Counted from the first letter of the stretch, positions 25,627-33,866 are shown. The stretch: 48,221 bases of DNA from JBEEOW01 sp041191405 (GCA_041191405.1 JBEEOW010000028.1:1-48221); one strand, 5' to 3'. Numbers and translations: made by a program. The notes: generated by a model from the sequence alone, not told the origin.

Positions 25627-25662
25627 CAAAAATCCCAAAAACCTAAGCTAGATTTTTGGGAT
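25627..25662 (-). terminator. Intrinsic terminator of the 25795-26316 gene
   Basis: Reading leftward, ATCCCAAAAA pairs with TTTTTGGGAT across an 11-bp loop and leads into TTTTTG. The plus strand also shows a T tract (25667-25674), so it may work both ways. It insulates the pheA promoter from upstream transcription. Confidence 0.8.
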
Positions 25663-25794
25663 AACATTTTTTTTAGATGATTGGCATGGCTAAGTTTTTT
25701 AAATTGTTTCAGGTGTTTTGGTTATGGCAATTATCTTGCCAATTGTGAAATTATAATTATTTTATTTTAAAACAAAACAATTTCAAGATTTTAT

Positions 25795-26316
25795 TTAAAA
25801 TATTTCTTGAATTTCTGTTTTTAAATTTTGCAAAGCAATTTCTATAGGTAACTCTTGCTTAGATACATACAATTCAATTATTTTTCTGCTCAACTCAATT
25901 CCTCTAGAATTTTCATTTAAACCCGATGCCGCAATGTTTACAAGGCTCACTGTATCTTCAACAGCATTTTTTACCATAGTCCACACTTTGTGGCTCATGT
26001 AAAGTTGTTGAGATAAATTGTGGTTTAATTCAGCTCTGATTTCACTTACTAGCATAAACTGTAATTGAAATGCAGTTAATTCACTTTGCGGTAAACGAGC
26101 AATGTGATTCGCTGGAGTTATTCTCTCAAGTAACAAGCACATTCTTTCGTAAGCTTGTAACCTGATAGGAGTAATTTGTTCGTTGCTTTTCATTCTTAAC
26201 TCAACTAATTTCTTTTCGTAATCTTTGTTAAGGAAAGAACGAACAGTTAAAAACACACCATACAATACAATGACTGCTGGTACGGTAATTTTGAGTAAAT
26301 CTGCAATAATTTCCAT
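25795..26316 (-). CDS. Conserved single-pass membrane protein, function unknown
   Basis: I use the ATG at 26316 (M-E-I-I-A-D-L-L), giving 173 residues; upstream codons cross the promoter box at 26349-26356. One membrane helix (about 9-27) is followed by a cytoplasmic helical domain with R-L-Q-A-Y-E-R-M-C-L-L-L-E-R-I-T-P. I have seen this pattern in short membrane proteins common in Bacteroidota, but no function is known to me. The rest is predicted helical and charged. It is divergent from the A-type Fe-S protein gene and ends at a terminator. Confidence 0.75.
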   Translation of the reverse strand: MEIIADLLKITVPAVIVLYGVFLTVRSFLNKDYEKKLVELRMKSNEQITPIRLQAYERMCLLLERITPANHIARLPQSELTAFQLQFMLVSEIRAELNHNLSQQLYMSHKVWTMVKNAVEDTVSLVNIAASGLNENSRGIELSRKIIELYVSKQELPIEIALQNLKTEIQEIF

Positions 26317-26348
26317 AGTATAAATAATTATTAGTTTAAGTTCTACTA

Positions 26349-26369
26349 CAAAAATAGTCATTATCTTTG
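26349..26369. promoter_or_regulatory. Divergent -7 boxes between two genes
   Basis: TATTTTTG reads leftward at 26356-26349 toward the membrane-protein gene, and TATCTTTG reads rightward at 26362-26369 toward the Fe-S gene at 26392. Both match TAnnTTTG and are only 5 bp apart, so the two polymerases could not bind at the same time. Confidence 0.55.
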
Positions 26370-26391
26370 TATCATTATAATATTTTCAAGG

Positions 26392-26694
26392 ATGAATCTA
26401 AAATTAACGCCACCAATTGTAATTACCGACTTGGCAAAACAAGAAATTCAATCAATTATTGAAAGAAAAAAAGTGCCCGAAGGTTATTATTTACGAATAG
26501 GAGTGAAGGGAAGTGGCTGTGCTGGTGTAGGTTTTATTTTAGGTTTTGATGAAATTAAACCAACTGATTTACAGTATGAATTAGATGGTTTTAAACTCTT
26601 GGTTGACAGAAAAGATACAATGCATTTACTAGGTAAAAAAGTAGATTATTTGAGTAATAGCGAGACTCAAGGCTTTGTGTTTTTGGATGAGTAG
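26392..26694 (+). CDS. A-type Fe-S carrier-like protein lacking the C-terminal cysteines
   Basis: This 100-residue protein has the HesB/IscA/ErpA fold: I-T-D-L-A-K-Q-E-I near the start, Y-L-R-I-G-V-K-G-S-G-C-A-G at 33-45, then F-K-L-L-V-D-R-K. A-type proteins use three cysteines, one here and a C-G-C pair near the C-terminus. This protein has only C43 and ends at G-F-V-F-L-D-E, exactly where the C-G-C tail should begin. The frame is intact and the stop is followed at once by heptads, so it looks like a natural short form. It may bind clusters differently or have lost carrier function. Confidence 0.8.
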   Translation: MNLKLTPPIVITDLAKQEIQSIIERKKVPEGYYLRIGVKGSGCAGVGFILGFDEIKPTDLQYELDGFKLLVDRKDTMHLLGKKVDYLSNSETQGFVFLDE

Positions 26695-26702
26695 ATTTGT
26701 CT

Positions 26703-26778
26703 AAGACTGAAGACATAAGATGTAAGACTTAAGATTTTTATTTAATACCCTGTACCCCGTACTCAGTACTCTCCACTT
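26703..26778. repeat. Two adjoining heptanucleotide arrays
   Basis: First array 26703-26737: AAGACTG, AAGACAT, AAGATGT, AAGACTT, AAGATTT. Second array 26744-26778: AATACCC, TGTACCC, CGTACTC, AGTACTC, TCCACTT. The second lies inside the 3' end of the methyltransferase gene and encodes its last residues. Confidence 0.85.
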
Positions 26779-27358
26779 CTCTTTCCCAAGCCAATATTTT
26801 AGATTTTCTAGCAATTCCCCACATATAACCACCCAAGCTACCAGAATTTTGTATCACTCTGTGACATGGAATAATATATGCAATTGGGTTCTTGCCAATT
26901 GCTGTTCCAACTGCTCTTGATGCTTTAGGTTGATTGATTTTCTGAGCAATATTTCCATAAGTAGTTGTTTTACCAAATGGGATATCTAGTAAAATATTCC
27001 AAATATTGATTTGAAAATCAGAACCTTTAATGTGTAGATTTAATTCAAGTTCAGTTTTTGGATTGCATAAATACTCTAAAGCAATCTTGTGAAAATTATC
27101 TGTTTGGTTTTGAAAATTTGCATTAGGAAATTTATTTTTAAGAGAATCAAATGCTGTATTTTCATTTTCAATGTACATTAAGTAACAGATTCCTTTTGAA
27201 GTAGATGCAATGATTATTTCTCCAAATTTTGAATCATAAAATTGGTAGTTGATTGTTGATGAATATTCTTTTTCGTTTATTTTTTCTATTGTAATGTCTT
27301 TATTAGTTGAGTTTATAATTGAATTGTTGTTTTCGAATTGAATAGTTTGTTGATTCAT
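26738..27358 (-). CDS. ogt: Methylated-DNA-[protein]-cysteine S-methyltransferase
   Basis: This suicide repair protein removes alkyl groups from O6-alkylguanine onto its own cysteine. The acceptor is C165 in I-P-C-H-R-V-I, preceded by the helix-turn-helix DNA-binding segment (Y-G-N-I-A, R-A-V-G-T-A-I-G-K-N-P) and followed by G-S-L-G-G-Y. The 206 residues include about 35 extra at the N-terminus, rich in Asn and Ile, before the usual ribonuclease-H-like domain. The final ten residues (S-T-E-Y-G-V-Q-G-I-K) are translated from heptad repeat DNA and are probably not functional. It reads opposite to the Fe-S gene. Confidence 0.92.
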   Translation of the reverse strand: MNQQTIQFENNNSIINSTNKDITIEKINEKEYSSTINYQFYDSKFGEIIIASTSKGICYLMYIENENTAFDSLKNKFPNANFQNQTDNFHKIALEYLCNPKTELELNLHIKGSDFQINIWNILLDIPFGKTTTYGNIAQKINQPKASRAVGTAIGKNPIAYIIPCHRVIQNSGSLGGYMWGIARKSKILAWEREVESTEYGVQGIK

Positions 27359-27384
27359 TTTTTTAGATTTTATATTGTTTATTC

Positions 27385-27544
27385 AAAACCCACCCCTAAC
27401 CCCTCCAAAGGAGGGGAATATCCTACCATTAACATACTTTTGTGATAATTTCGAGATTTGTTGATAATGTTAACAATGTAAAATATAATTTCTTGAGTTT
27501 GTTTATGGACGAATTCCCCTCCATGGGAGGGGTAGGGGTGGGTT
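27385..27544. repeat. 160-bp inverted element with CCCCTCC/GGAGGGG arms
   Basis: The left arm 27387-27420 (AACCCACCCCTAACCCC...) and the right arm 27511-27544 (...TAGGGGTGGGTT) are reverse complements with small loops. Each arm is itself a hairpin (CCCCTCC-aaa-GGAGGGG and CCCCTCC-atg-GGAGGGG). The AT-rich middle is 90 bp. It fills the gap between ogt and the PhyH gene. Confidence 0.88.
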
Positions 27545-27572
27545 CTCTTAACTCTTAACTCTTAACTCCTCC
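27545..27572. repeat. Heptanucleotide array, CTCTTAA family
   Basis: Three identical CTCTTAA units and one CTCCTCC. The stop codon of the PhyH gene (27548-27550) and its last six codons lie within the array. Confidence 0.85.
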
Positions 27573-28261
27573 GACCAATTAATTTCCTTTGGTAATTCCA
27601 AGTTAGAAAATTCAATATGAATAACTCTTCGTCTTTGATTGTTTGTAGTTTTGCTTGAGCTATGTAGTAACAGTGGTCTCATAATCATAATTCCACCTTT
27701 GTTTACACTACATGAAACTTCAATTTCTTTATTCCAATCAATTGTTTCTGGTCTGTAAATTTGTTTGTTATGCGAGCCTGGAATTACTTTTAGTGCTCCA
27801 TTTTCTTCATTCGTATCATCAAGGTGAATTCGGATAGTGTAAATATTTTCAAGAATTTGTAGTGGAGGTTGAACCGCAAATTGATTTTGTTTTATACTCC
27901 ATGGACCGAAATTTTCTAAATCTACTTTATTATCTACAGAAATGGTTAAATCTTGATGATATGAAACAAACCAATTTGATGTTTCAGGTTTATCGAAATA
28001 GATTGATTTTACTACAAAATAATCTTTACCAAAGTATTGTTGAATAACTTCATTGAGCTTGTTATTGAAAATATGTGGTATAATAGAAGGTATTTCTTTT
28101 AAAAACTGTCGAATTGCAAATACTTCTTTAGATTTTCTAAATGTTTCATTATCAGAATTTACATTTTCTATGATATTGATTAATTCTTGAATCTCTTTGT
28201 TAGAGTAAATATTATTTAAGCACAGGAAGCCATTTTTGGTAAGAATATCTTTGTTATTCAT
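27548..28261 (-). CDS. Phytanoyl-CoA dioxygenase (PhyH) family protein
   Basis: This 237-residue Fe(II)/2-oxoglutarate dioxygenase family member has the facial triad H102-x-D104 (Y-H-Q-D-L) and H200 (L-L-L-H-S-S-S). A basic run at 210-212 includes the likely 2-oxoglutarate-binding Arg. P-G-S-H (161-164) is the family's second signature. The substrate cannot be predicted, since members hydroxylate very different small molecules. The last six residues (E-L-R-V-K-S) come from the heptad array. It stands alone between two CCCCTCC elements. Confidence 0.85.
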   Translation of the reverse strand: MNNKDILTKNGFLCLNNIYSNKEIQELINIIENVNSDNETFRKSKEVFAIRQFLKEIPSIIPHIFNNKLNEVIQQYFGKDYFVVKSIYFDKPETSNWFVSYHQDLTISVDNKVDLENFGPWSIKQNQFAVQPPLQILENIYTIRIHLDDTNEENGALKVIPGSHNKQIYRPETIDWNKEIEVSCSVNKGGIMIMRPLLLHSSSKTTNNQRRRVIHIEFSNLELPKEINWSEELRVKS

Positions 28262-28291
28262 AATTTATATATTTTTATCTAACATTTAAAA

Positions 28292-28440
28292 AACCACCCC
28301 AACCCATCCGAGGAGGGGAATATCGTATCGTTGACTTAGATTTGAAGTAAATATTGAGATTTGTTTATTAGTTTAGTACCTTAAATTTTTATTTTTCAGT
28401 CAGTAAGAAGACAAATTCACCTCCTCGGAGGGGCAGGTTT
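28292..28440. repeat. 149-bp inverted element with CC-rich arms
   Basis: The left arm 28292-28325 (ACCACCCCAACCCATCCGAG...) and the right arm 28416-28440 (...CTCCTCGGAGGGGCAGG) are degenerate relatives of the 27385-27544 element. The middle shares GAGATTTGTT with the middle of that element. The right end is followed directly by a heptad array. Confidence 0.78.
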
Positions 28441-28441
28441 T

Positions 28442-28476
28442 CTCAACACTCAACACTCAACTCTCAACTCCTAACT
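28442..28476. repeat. Heptanucleotide array, CTCAACA/CTCAACT family
   Basis: Five units: CTCAACA, CTCAACA, CTCAACT, CTCAACT, CCTAACT. The array ends at the base next to the stop codon of the CAP-domain gene (28477-28479). Confidence 0.87.
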
Positions 28477-30840
28477 CTACTCTTCACAAATTTCGCAATA
28501 GCTTTTTTTCAAGTAAAAATCCCCAAGAAGCTGGAAACTGATTGCCCCTTCTTCTGAATGGATTCTTTTGAACATGGTACAAAATCGTTTTTTGTTGCTA
28601 TTTGAGGCATTTAATAGAATTGTTCTAAAACTCGGTTTTCCAGTAATTTTTGAATCAAATAAAGTTAAATTGATATAGTAAAATAACAAATCTTCGCTTA
28701 CATCTACTTTTAAAACCTTATCAGCAAGTAACATAGCCGACCAATCAAATTTACTATACCTCGCAAAAAAACGAGACAAAGCTAAGTAGTCTTCTTCACT
28801 TGTAATGGTTTGTTTATAAGTATTGTAGATGTAATTTAGAGCTTTATCTTTTTCACTGTACAAACGTTTAGCAAGTAGTTTTTCAGAAAGAATAAAATGA
28901 AAATTCAGTAATAATCTTTTAACTTTTATTTGCTCAATACCTAGTTTTGATAAGTTTTCAATTTCTTTTCTTAATGCTCCATTTTCAATAATTTGGGATT
29001 CAGAAAGCCATTTTTTTATTTTTAAAACTGTTAAATTATAATTGATTTTTGGGTCAGTTGGTTTTAAAGCTTGCAATTTGTTAAATGCTGTAAGCACTGT
29101 TTGTAAATCTTGTGTAAATGTTTCATATTTAAATACATAACTGTTATTTAATAAAGTACCATATTCTATTTTTTCAGGAATAATAATTGAATTGGCACTT
29201 GTAACAGGCAAAGTTTTGTTTACAATACTCGCATAGATATAAGATTGTAATTGAACAGCTTCTGTAAGTTTTTTGGCTGAAACCAATTTGTTAAATTCTG
29301 CTTGTAAAAGTTCGGGATTTGAACCGAAATTGGTTCTTTTTTCTAGTTCAAAAACAAGAATTGCTTTTCTATGTTTGCTTAAAATTTTCTCAAGTGCTTG
29401 ATTATCTTTTAACTCAACTAAGTTTTCTTTGATTTCTATTTTTGACTGAGATTTGAATTTTGAGTAAGGTGTATTTTCTATATCCTGAAAAAACTCAACC
29501 CAGTTTTCAGAAACTGAAACTTCTTGTTTTATGGTTTCTTTTTGGTAAGCTTGTAATGCAGCAACTATACTTTCTGCACGTTTTTGTTGTAATAAAATAT
29601 TACGTTGTTCTGTACCCTCAACAGAAGCAAACGCATTGATTTTTATTGACTTAATGGTATAATCTGTAAGTTTTAATGAATCATACAATGGTTTTATGTC
29701 TTCTGATTTGTAAGTGAATTTATCCTTTTCAAAAGGAATGGTAAATTTCATTTTTTTATTCAACCAAGTATCTTCTGGGTTTTGAGCCTCAGGCAAATCT
29801 GCCAAAAGTGGCATTGGTAACAAATCCCATTTATCGTTTGGTAAATCGTAAAAAACGGTGTTGTGACAAGTATAATTATTTGATAACCATACAAAATTAA
29901 ACTCAATTTCTTTGTCTCTTAAATCAATAGGAACTGTACCTGCTTTAATTTTAACCCTATGATTTTCATCAATTTGAGCTGTTTTTTTTATGTCTTTTAA
30001 ATAAATAGGGGGTAGCAACACACCTTTATACAAACCACCAACTACCACATTTTCTGCACCACAGATATATTGGTCACGTTGAATGATATCAACTGCAAAA
30101 CCATCTTTTTCATTGACAAACATTTTATCTAACCAGTCTGCATCCGTCATCATAAAATAAATGTCATCCCCAATTCTATGGAAACCATATTGAACATCAG
30201 CTGGTTTACTTTGATAAAAATCAATACATTGTTTGCAATTGGTAAAATAATCTTGTCCTGGAGATTTAATTCCATACACATTATTAGGCACTTTTACAGA
30301 TTTTGATAACTCAAGTTCGGGCGTACCAAATACTTGAACAGCATAAAATCTGTTTTTAGCTTTGTCATAAAATACCGAAACAGCTGTTTCTTTAAGGTTT
30401 TTATTTGAAAGATTTTTAAAATGCCCTAGCGATTTATTCCAGTTGTTAACAAACTGTTTAGCAAGACTTTCCTCTGTGAAATTATCCTTTGAGCTAGGTT
30501 CAATAAAAGCCACATTTTCGGCAGTCATCATGTATTTTCCACCAAAGGCAACAATTCTTGTATTTGGGTCTTTGTATTTTTTATCTGTTTGACCGTGAGA
30601 TAGTTTGCCCGATTTAGCCAAATATTCAGCATGATTATCTGCTGCTTTTTTTAGGGATTTAGATTTTGAAACCAATGCTTTAACTTGCAATGAATCCCTT
30701 GTTTTATTTATATTTTCAAGAATTAATTGTTCAAGTTTTTTAGTGTCAAATTTCTTATAATCAATATTTTGTGCTTGAATATTGATACAATAAACAAAAA
30801 AATATAATATTATTACATGGATGTAAAGTTTGCTATTCAT
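28477..30840 (-). CDS. Exported CAP-domain protein with an OmpA-like segment
   Basis: This 787-residue protein has a signal peptide (cleavage after I-Q-A-Q, residue 24). A CAP/SCP domain follows at about 34-170 with the expected marks: N-H-A-E-Y-L-A-K-S-G-K-L-S-H-G, A-E-N-V-A, and W-N-K-S-L-G-H. At about 395-430 there is an OmpA-like stretch (I-N-A-F-A-S-V-E-G-T, R-A-E-S-I-V-A-A-L) of the kind that holds peptidoglycan. The last 300 residues are helical, resemble tetratricopeptide-like packing, and end in a Cys-rich tail (Y-C-E-I-C). It overlaps the upstream glycosyltransferase by 8 bp. A cell-wall-associated role is inferred; no activity is assigned. Confidence 0.75.
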   Translation of the reverse strand: MNSKLYIHVIILYFFVYCINIQAQNIDYKKFDTKKLEQLILENINKTRDSLQVKALVSKSKSLKKAADNHAEYLAKSGKLSHGQTDKKYKDPNTRIVAFGGKYMMTAENVAFIEPSSKDNFTEESLAKQFVNNWNKSLGHFKNLSNKNLKETAVSVFYDKAKNRFYAVQVFGTPELELSKSVKVPNNVYGIKSPGQDYFTNCKQCIDFYQSKPADVQYGFHRIGDDIYFMMTDADWLDKMFVNEKDGFAVDIIQRDQYICGAENVVVGGLYKGVLLPPIYLKDIKKTAQIDENHRVKIKAGTVPIDLRDKEIEFNFVWLSNNYTCHNTVFYDLPNDKWDLLPMPLLADLPEAQNPEDTWLNKKMKFTIPFEKDKFTYKSEDIKPLYDSLKLTDYTIKSIKINAFASVEGTEQRNILLQQKRAESIVAALQAYQKETIKQEVSVSENWVEFFQDIENTPYSKFKSQSKIEIKENLVELKDNQALEKILSKHRKAILVFELEKRTNFGSNPELLQAEFNKLVSAKKLTEAVQLQSYIYASIVNKTLPVTSANSIIIPEKIEYGTLLNNSYVFKYETFTQDLQTVLTAFNKLQALKPTDPKINYNLTVLKIKKWLSESQIIENGALRKEIENLSKLGIEQIKVKRLLLNFHFILSEKLLAKRLYSEKDKALNYIYNTYKQTITSEEDYLALSRFFARYSKFDWSAMLLADKVLKVDVSEDLLFYYINLTLFDSKITGKPSFRTILLNASNSNKKRFCTMFKRIHSEEGAISFQLLGDFYLKKSYCEICEE

Positions 30841-31882
30841 TTTTTTGAATTTGATAAAGAATTTTTGATAATTTTTTATGAATAGTATTGATATTCAAAG
30901 TATCAACTACATATTTATTTGCATTTTCAATATTTTGTTGCTTCAGATTTTCATTTATTAATAATTCATAAATACCATCAGCAAGTAATTTTGGATTTTT
31001 TTTCTCAACAACAATACCTCTATTTTGCACTAGTTCATACAAACCGCCAGCATTAGTGCTCACAACAGGAACTTTATATAGAAAAGCATCAAGTACACTA
31101 CTTCCCATCCCTTCTTCTTCTGATGACATAACGAAAACATCAAGCACCGAAAATATATCTTCAACATTTTTAACAAATCCCATTAAAAAATAATGATTCT
31201 CTAAATCTAATTTTTGAATCAAAGTTTTCATTTCAACATCTAATTTACCTTCTCCAAAATGAACAAAAACGATGTTTTCATCCCGTTTTCTTAATTCATT
31301 TATTGCGTAAATCATAGTAATTGGGTCTTTGTGATTTACTAATGCTGCTGTTGTGCCTATGATTTTTTTATTTTTAATTGGCACATTTTCTATCAGTTTT
31401 TCTGCTCTTTTTTTATTAATATTTTGTGGTGTAATACAATCTGGAATCACAATTGTATTGTTAATATTTATATTGTTGAGTATAACTTGCACAGCTTCAC
31501 TTACACAAAATATTTTTTTGCAACTTTTATACTTAAGCTTTGTAAACCAACCTTTTGGAACAAAATCTAGTCTTCTGAAAAGTAAAAGCTTAGCATTATG
31601 AAAAAAACTAGAAAAAAATGCTGGTGTTAATGATTTTGAAGTTTGACAAAGAATAAAGTCAACGTTCTTGGTATTTTTAATTAAAAAAATAAATAAATGG
31701 AAGTATGAATTTACAGTTGAAATTTTAATATTATTTTCAAGTAGTTTTTTTTCTAAATCAGAATTTCTCCTACAAATAACTTCAATATCAATATTTTGAT
31801 TAGCTAAGCCTTTGGCATTAAAAAGCGTTTGTCTTTCACCGCCTCTCCAGCCTTTTTCTAAATTAATAATTAAAACTTTCAT
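30833..31882 (-). CDS. Glycosyltransferase family 4
   Basis: This 349-residue cytoplasmic or membrane-associated GT-B glycosyltransferase has an N-terminal G-W-R-G-G-E-R-Q acceptor-side loop. The donor-binding C-terminal domain includes H-F-G-E-G-K and the E-E-E-G-M-G-S-S-V-L-D-A-F motif (about 250-265), typical of GT4 retaining enzymes. Donor sugar and acceptor are unknown. It is first in a two-gene unit with the CAP/OmpA-like protein, and the 8-bp overlap suggests coupling. A TATTTTTG box lies 14 bp before its ATG. Such enzymes usually act in lipopolysaccharide or capsule assembly. Confidence 0.85.
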   Translation of the reverse strand: MKVLIINLEKGWRGGERQTLFNAKGLANQNIDIEVICRRNSDLEKKLLENNIKISTVNSYFHLFIFLIKNTKNVDFILCQTSKSLTPAFFSSFFHNAKLLLFRRLDFVPKGWFTKLKYKSCKKIFCVSEAVQVILNNININNTIVIPDCITPQNINKKRAEKLIENVPIKNKKIIGTTAALVNHKDPITMIYAINELRKRDENIVFVHFGEGKLDVEMKTLIQKLDLENHYFLMGFVKNVEDIFSVLDVFVMSSEEEGMGSSVLDAFLYKVPVVSTNAGGLYELVQNRGIVVEKKNPKLLADGIYELLINENLKQQNIENANKYVVDTLNINTIHKKLSKILYQIQKNE

Positions 31883-31895
31883 ACTTAATCTTTCT

Positions 31896-31903
31896 CAAAA
31901 ATA
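31896..31903 (-). promoter_or_regulatory. Candidate -7 box for the glycosyltransferase
   Basis: Reading leftward, TATTTTTG matches TAnnTTTG and lies 13 bp from the ATG at 31882, implying a very short mRNA leader. No TTG element is clear. Confidence 0.4.
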
Positions 31904-31981
31904 ATATTAAAAGTGCTTATTCTCGAATAAATTGTAATTAATAATTTTTTACATAATCCATTTTCGAATAAGTCATTAAAA

Positions 31982-33127
31982 TCACTCCCAATAACTTATT
32001 TCTCGCTTATAGATTTTAACCAGTTTTTTATCTGCATAAAGTTTTGATATAATCCAGTTTCCTTTGGAATCGTAGTCAAATGTTTGGGTAATAATGATTT
32101 TTTGGTCATAATTATGTCCATTATAATTATCGAAAAAAACATCATAAATTTCTTGTGTATGATACTGAATACTTAATTCACCTTTGTGTAAATATACTAA
32201 TGCACCGAAATGTGGTTTGCAATCAACTGATTTTAAATTAATTAACTTGTTTTTTGTATTATACCAGAGTGTATCAATTCTTGACGTCATTATTCCTGTT
32301 CTATGATAAATCTCAATTTTACCTTTTGAACTGTAAATGTTTTTTCGATACTTGTTTATAAAACCTGAATCAATATCTGCTGTATCTTTTTCATCATCAA
32401 TAAATTTAAAAAGTGTAATTCTTTCCAAAGTATCATAATAAGTAACTACACCTGAATCTTTACCAACTATGTATAATAATTGATTTTTAGAGTTATAAAC
32501 TTTCTTTTCTTTCAACTCAAATGATTTAAAACTTTCATATTTTGAATAATAATATTCAGCATTCCCTTTTTTTATGATATTTTCAATAGTTGAGTTTGGG
32601 TAGAGTTTAAGTAAAGAATCTAAATTTGATACATTATTGAAAAATTTATTCTTCAGGCTAATTTTTTTGTTCGAATTGATTTCAAAAGTATCAGTATATT
32701 CTACTATATTTTTGAAAAATGATTTTTCTATTCTATTATTATTGATTTTATCGTAATAGATTAATAATGAATCTGTTTTATGGTATATTTTGTTATTTAC
32801 TTTGTCAATTTTATCAATCAACGTACGTTTTATTAAAGTTGGTCTATCAAGAGAATCAAATTTTATAAATATATATTTTTCATCTAAATCCTTGTTTGAA
32901 TTCCAATAAATGTTTTCAATTAAATAACCTTGTTTATTGAATTGAAGCTTGTATTTAAATTTTGATTTTTGAGTTTTTGCATCAATTTCATTTTCAGTTA
33001 CTGTTTTCACTTTGCCTGAATAAAAATAACTTTCTCGTGTAGCAAATTCCTCATTAATTGGCTGTATTTGAGCAAATAATGTTTCATTTAAACAACAAAG
33101 TAGGAATATGAATAATAGGTTTTTCAT
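31982..33127 (-). CDS. Secreted protein of unknown function
   Basis: I use the ATG at 33127 (M-K-N-L-L-F-I-F-L-L), giving 381 residues and a clean signal peptide ending L-F-A-Q; the longer frame would start inside the promoter. The body is rich in Lys, Asn, Asp and Tyr and shows repeated Y-D-x-x-x-R/K and K-G-x-x-x-I-Y patterns. The last part has F-D-Y-D-S-K-G-N-W-I, which resembles weak RHS/YD-type repeats. I recognise no catalytic motif. It follows the glycosyltransferase on the same strand but has its own promoter, so it is probably separate. Confidence 0.7.
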   Translation of the reverse strand: MKNLLFIFLLCCLNETLFAQIQPINEEFATRESYFYSGKVKTVTENEIDAKTQKSKFKYKLQFNKQGYLIENIYWNSNKDLDEKYIFIKFDSLDRPTLIKRTLIDKIDKVNNKIYHKTDSLLIYYDKINNNRIEKSFFKNIVEYTDTFEINSNKKISLKNKFFNNVSNLDSLLKLYPNSTIENIIKKGNAEYYYSKYESFKSFELKEKKVYNSKNQLLYIVGKDSGVVTYYDTLERITLFKFIDDEKDTADIDSGFINKYRKNIYSSKGKIEIYHRTGIMTSRIDTLWYNTKNKLINLKSVDCKPHFGALVYLHKGELSIQYHTQEIYDVFFDNYNGHNYDQKIIITQTFDYDSKGNWIISKLYADKKLVKIYKREISYWE

Positions 33128-33154
33128 TTTAAATATGAGTTCAATTTTCAATAA

Positions 33155-33182
33155 CAAAATTATGTGATAATTTTTAACACAA
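33155..33182 (-). promoter_or_regulatory. Promoter of the secreted-protein gene at 31982-33127
   Basis: Reading leftward, TTG at 33182-33180 is followed after 17 bp by TAATTTTG (33162-33155), a match to the Bacteroidota TTG-N17-23-TAnnTTTG promoter. It lies 28 bp before the chosen ATG and supports that start. Confidence 0.65.
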
Positions 33183-33242
33183 TTTCATAATTCAATTTAT
33201 AAATTAAAACCTCATTTATTACAAAAAACGAAAGAAATAAAT

Positions 33243-33250
33243 TATTTTTG
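33243..33250 (+). promoter_or_regulatory. Candidate -7 box very close to the sigma-factor start
   Basis: TATTTTTG matches TAnnTTTG but ends only 4 bp before the ATG at 33255. If used, transcription would begin at or near the start codon, giving a leaderless mRNA. No -33 element is clear. Confidence 0.35.
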
Positions 33251-33254
33251 CTTA

Positions 33255-33866
33255 ATGAGCGAAGAGCTAAATATAAGTCCAGAGCAGAAAAAGCTACGAG
33301 ATGCCGAGTTTGAGCAGTTGTTTATGCCATTGTTGCGTTCGCTGTACAACTTTGCGTTTAGGTTAACTTTTGATGAAGATGATGCAAGAGATTTAGTACA
33401 AGATACTTACTTTAAAGCATATCGTTTTTTTGATTCCTTTGAAAAAGGAACTAATGCCAAAGCATGGATGTTCCGTATCCTGAAAAATACCTTTATTAAC
33501 GAATATCGACGCAAATCGAAAGAACCTAATAAAGTTGATTATCAGGAAGTAGAACAATATTACAATTCTGATGATATTGATGAGCCTATAACCAATGATT
33601 TACGTGTAGAATCTATGCGTGAAATGATTGGAGATGAGGTTGCTAGAGCATTAAATGCTATTGATGTTGATTTTAGAGCAATCATCATTTTGTGCGATTT
33701 AGAAGGGTTTTCTTACGAGGAAATGTCTAAAATACTAAATATTCCTATAGGAACTGTTCGTTCACGTTTGCACCGTGCTCGACAATTATTAAAAGTAAAA
33801 CTTGCTGATTATGCCAGAACAATGGGCTATAACAAAGAGTTAAATACTGACGAAGACGAAGCATAA
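33255..33866 (+). CDS. ECF-type RNA polymerase sigma factor
   Basis: This 203-residue extracytoplasmic-function sigma factor directs RNA polymerase to its own promoters. Region 2 is clear (F-D-E-D-D-A-R-D-L-V-Q-D-T-Y-F-K-A-Y, with A-K-A-W-M-F-R-I-L for the -10 recognition helix). Region 4 carries the helix-turn-helix (F-S-Y-E-E-M-S-K-I-L-N-I-P-I-G-T-V-R-S-R-L-H-R-A-R). Its 33-bp spacing to a small Cys-rich protein suggests a sigma/anti-sigma pair, as is usual for this group. The stimulus is unknown, but the cysteines of the partner suggest a redox or metal signal. Confidence 0.92.
   Translation: MSEELNISPEQKKLRDAEFEQLFMPLLRSLYNFAFRLTFDEDDARDLVQDTYFKAYRFFDSFEKGTNAKAWMFRILKNTFINEYRRKSKEPNKVDYQEVEQYYNSDDIDEPITNDLRVESMREMIGDEVARALNAIDVDFRAIIILCDLEGFSYEEMSKILNIPIGTVRSRLHRARQLLKVKLADYARTMGYNKELNTDEDEA

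Noticed and set aside
33128..33157. Upstream start for the secreted protein
   Set aside because: It lies in the TTG-N17-TAATTTTG promoter and would bury the signal peptide behind ten extra residues.
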